Positions 61,273-64,000 of a stretch of 64,000 nucleotides of DNA are shown piece by piece. The position numbers and the translations under genes are program-made. The notes beneath the pieces were generated by a model that saw only the letters and a list, made by a program, of their open reading frames with translations, was not told the origin of the DNA and did not search any database. The first letter of the stretch is position 1. The number at the start of each line of letters is the position of its first letter. This DNA comes from Tetracladium setigerum. Lineage: Eukaryota; Ascomycota; Leotiomycetes; Helotiales. Where the stretch lies: NCBI GenBank assembly GCA_031472005.1, contig PZJY01000012.1, positions 1,922,001 through 1,986,000 on the forward strand, in the 5' to 3' direction.

Positions 61273-62375
61273 ATGCCACTCTTGATGCGCTCCGTCAAAA
61301 ACATGAGTCAAGCTCGGAAAGCGCCCATCTTCATTATTACAATTGTCCTTGCCATCTTTTTCTGGATCAGTGCAAATCCATCTACTCGTAGCCCTTATTT
61401 CGACCTATCTCGCAGTGATGGTGGTGCTTCGAATTCGACGCTTGCAGAGAGCAAGTCACCTCACCGTTACGCTTTCTCTGCATTTCTTGCTGCTCCAGTA
61501 ACGAATTCGGAAGATGATAATGACGACCTCTATTTTGTTGGAACACGCATGATGATTTATCAACTTCTTCACGACCCTGAAACTCGAACAAACAATTCTT
61601 ACCCTTTTGTCGTGCTGGTAACAGTTGACGTGAGTAAGTATTATATTTCCCAGCACCGGGTCTACGAAAACTGACAGTTTCAGCTGAACGCAAGAGGAAA
61701 CGTCTAGAAGCAGACGGCGCGGAAGTGATTGTGGTTGAAAAGTTGGCACTCGAGTGGGTGAAAGTCCGGAAACAGTGGCAGGACGTATTGACGAAGCTGC
61801 GGCTCTTTGAACTTGTACAGTATGACAAGGTTTTGTTTCTCGACTCCGACACACTCATTACAAAACGGATGGATGGCATTTTCGACGATGCGGCCGCACA
61901 ACTGCAGCAGAATCTTGGTGATGAATCAGAGGGAAAGTCGCCTTCAGACGAGGGCAAGCAGCCCAGCACGTATCTATTCGCTGGAAACGCTGGATCAGGA
62001 GGCTACAAACACGTTTACCCTCCCCCAAAGGGTAACAATTTCAATGCAGGTTGTATGGTACTGCAACCATCCAACGAGATGTTCCAATACTACCTCTCAC
62101 TCGCTAAGTTGAAGGACCGATTTCCAGGCCGGACTCCAGAGCAGAGCCTGTGGTCGTACGCACACAGAAGGGATGGAAACATGCCTTGGAAGCAGTTACA
62201 TTATGATTGGAATGTCAATTGGGCTACGTGGGAAGACAAAGAGCACGGAATTGCAAGTCTACACTCGAAATTTTGGGAGCTAGATCACGACAAGAAGTTG
62301 CGGGACTTTGCCTTACGAATTCGCTGGATGATGGAAGGATATTGGAAAGGTGTAGATGCGGGCATGAAACGTTGA
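61273..62375 (+). CDS. GT8-type glycosyltransferase, copy 2
   Basis: Paralogue of the gene at 59946. Exon 1 is 61273-61633 and exon 2 is 61684-62375, with a 50-nt GT-AG intron; 350 aa. Anchor APIFIITIVLAIFFWIS (about residues 17-33). GT8 features: YAFSAFLAAP, DDLYFVGTRMMIYQLLHDP, the junction reading VTERKRKRLEADGAEV, FELVQYDKVLFLDSDTL (DSD motif), NAGCMVLQPSNEM, EQSLWSYAHRRDGNMPWKQL and LHSKFWELDHDKKLRDFALR. Identity to copy 1 is moderate and the DxD differs (DSD versus DAD), so the donors or acceptors may have diverged. Start chosen at the first ATG; two further ATGs follow within the first eleven codons. Confidence 0.88.
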
Positions 62376-63360
62376 AGCGTTGAGGTACGGCGCCAGACGG
62401 GCTCTGCATACAGCAGGAGGTAGGATAGGGGACTTTCAAGGTCCGCCCGCATCAAAGAACGTGTAAGAACGTGTAGGAACACCAAAGCACTTCAATTACG
62501 ACATAACAAAATGGATTGGTTCTTTTTTTTAGAGAAAAAGTACGTAGGAGGACTGTCCAATAATGTCTCAAGATAGTAATCAAACTTCTTTTTATCAAAA
62601 TTGTTTGCCAATTTGCCATGTTGTGAAGTGGAAGTCAATTCCGGAGTAGACCGCTGCCTCTGATTTTGCAGATGTCGCAAAAGTGTATCCCGCATGAAAG
62701 CTGAAAAATAAATAAAAACAAAAAACAAAAACAAAAAAAACATGGCAAGCCAAATAGTTCCATATCTTGCGTTGGTATATGACAACTGACAAAGTCAATA
62801 CCCGTACGAGTACCTTGACACGCGAAGCATCTGCGAAGCAGCCGCCCCCAGAGCCGGGGCGTCGGGAAGCTCACCTAGCCCTGGCAGTGTCTTCGGGTGA
62901 GGCGTTGAATTATGCGGCGGTTGGCGTTCTCACAAGGTTCATTCGTTCACGCTAGAGAGCAGCGAACAGGGTTCCTTCGTACACGCTAGGGAGCTGGGAA
63001 ACTTTCTCGCTTGCCGACCACTTCCTCCCTCTCTATCTCTTTGGATGAAATGACGAGTCATGTCTAAGTGTATAAGATGTGAATATTGTAAGCTGCACAC
63101 TACCTATCAATACTGCTAGGTATCTGTTCCAATGCGCACCCCTTTTGTGTAATTCTGCGTTATCCTGGCTCAGCTCGACGCTCCGTTAATCAATCTAGCC
63201 CGGAGGGGTACAGTACAGTACATGCTAAGGCAGGCTGGATTTCCCCTGCTTCAAACTGCACTTCGGCTGTCAATTAGATCATATTACGGCTCCACCAAAC
63301 GAGATCCGAGCATCGGATGGAAGGGATCGATTGTATTTTGGTATTCTCTATACTTCTAGT
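62376..63360. other. Convergent intergenic region
   Basis: No gene recognised. It contains A-rich tracts (about 62707-62739), an imperfect repeat around GAGAGCAGCGAACAGG/GTTC...CACGCTAG (about 62936-62997) and a TACAGTACAGTAC motif at about 63210-63221. Confidence 0.35.
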
Positions 63361-64000
63361 TTATGGGAAAAAAGGCATGATGTCCTTTCCCCTTGTAGGA
63401 ACCATAAGTTTCGATTTGCTGTTTCCCTTCATAGCGGTCCCTTCGGGATAAAACCGTACACTGGCCTCGATTGTGCTCCCTGGGTAGATGTACGTTGGGA
63501 AGAAAAGCTCAGGATCATTCAGAGCTCTCGCAAACGCGATAAGGGATGACATAGAGGACATCAAAACGCCGAGGAAGAAGTCTGCGTTGACCAATACATC
63601 ATATTCCAGAATCGCCTTCTCATCGAACATCAGACCTTCAATCTTTTTCAAAGCACCAGGATCGTTTTTCAGAAGACTCCACTTGTCGTAAACCTTGTAA
63701 CCCAGCGGTCTTATCATCTCGCGATATTGTTGGATCTTCTCTTGGCTGCCGCAGCTCACGTAGACCGTCCTCTGATCGGTACTTCGTAGTCTGGGAAGTT
63801 TCTCCATCTCTTCCGTATATCGCTGCCTCTGATTCTCGGGATTTCCCATATGGTTTGGCCAATCAGGCTCTGCGCGGAGATGTATACCAATGAATCCATT
63901 GCGAAGCTCGGGGGAATCTAGAATTCTTTTGCTCCATGTGAGAAGTTCCTTGTTGTACACGAGTGTCTTGAAGAGGTCCTTTCGAACGGTTGCAAGCTCC
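63361..64000 (-). CDS. O-fucosyltransferase-like protein, C-terminal part (cut by window edge)
   Basis: The frame is open to the last base, so the N-terminus lies beyond the window. The visible 213 codons carry GFIGIHLRAEPDWPN (HxRxE-type element), RTVYVSCGSQEKIQQYREM, and EYDVLVNADFFLGVLMSSMSSLIAFAR, the same order as in the gene at 58127. It is therefore a second member of the family, not a fragment of the first. The stop is at 63361-63363. Confidence 0.75.
   Translation of the reverse strand, partial: ELATVRKDLFKTLVYNKELLTWSKRILDSPELRNGFIGIHLRAEPDWPNHMGNPENQRQRYTEEMEKLPRLRSTDQRTVYVSCGSQEKIQQYREMIRPLGYKVYDKWSLLKNDPGALKKIEGLMFDEKAILEYDVLVNADFFLGVLMSSMSSLIAFARALNDPELFFPTYIYPGSTIEASVRFYPEGTAMKGNSKSKLMVPTRGKDIMPFFP

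Overview
The window looks like nuclear DNA of a filamentous ascomycete (Pezizomycotina, most likely Leotiomycetes). The grounds are short GT-AG introns of about 46-85 nt, a fungal-type HSP90 and Nnf1, a Zn2Cys6 regulator, secreted M43 metalloproteases, pectin-degrading enzymes, a patatin/STAND (NLR-like) gene, a HET-domain gene fragment, and two AT-rich blocks of transposons carrying the transition scars expected of repeat-induced point mutation (RIP). Family names come from motif recognition only; no database search was run.

Layout: 0.8-3.5 kb, HSP90 (-) with a 5'UTR intron and an upstream heat-shock-element cluster. 4.0-5.7 kb, a decayed PIF1-like helicase (-). 6.1-8.6 kb, a cytochrome b561 membrane protein with a long disordered tail (-). 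9.8-10.5 kb, kinetochore protein Nnf1 (+). 11.3-12.6 kb, a PH-domain protein (-). 14.6-21.3 kb, two paralogous secreted M43 metalloproteases flanking a Zn2Cys6 regulator that lacks one zinc cysteine. 21.3-31.0 kb, an AT-rich block holding an almost complete but dead chromodomain Ty3/Gypsy element and solo LTRs. 31.6-37.0 kb, a patatin - P-loop - NACHT - ankyrin gene, then a small membrane protein and the first codons of a HET-domain gene that run into the second AT-rich block (38.2-42.4 kb), which holds nested solo LTRs, a Copia reverse-transcriptase relic and a 156-bp TTA microsatellite. 43.1-46.8 kb, exo-polygalacturonase and pectin methylesterase (both -). 47.7-49.3 kb, an MFS transporter (-). 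49.9-51.1 kb, an adenosine/adenine deaminase family enzyme (+). 52.0-64.0 kb, seven consecutive glycan-related genes: a Nucleotid_trans glycosyltransferase, a GT34-type transferase, a TPT/nucleotide-sugar transporter, two O-fucosyltransferase-like proteins (one cut by the window edge) and two GT8-type transferases.

Three regions look functionally coherent. The 52-64 kb group has the composition of a Golgi glycan or exopolysaccharide assembly cluster. The patatin-STAND gene and the HET fragment sit between two RIP-scarred transposon blocks, a typical setting for fungal self/non-self recognition genes. The polygalacturonase and methylesterase act in succession on pectin.

One caution for every gene model: six otherwise good genes carry isolated frame breaks. 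In three of them the break lies at a G or C run that is one base too short for the protein frame. This pattern suggests homopolymer undercalls in the assembly at least as much as real mutation.
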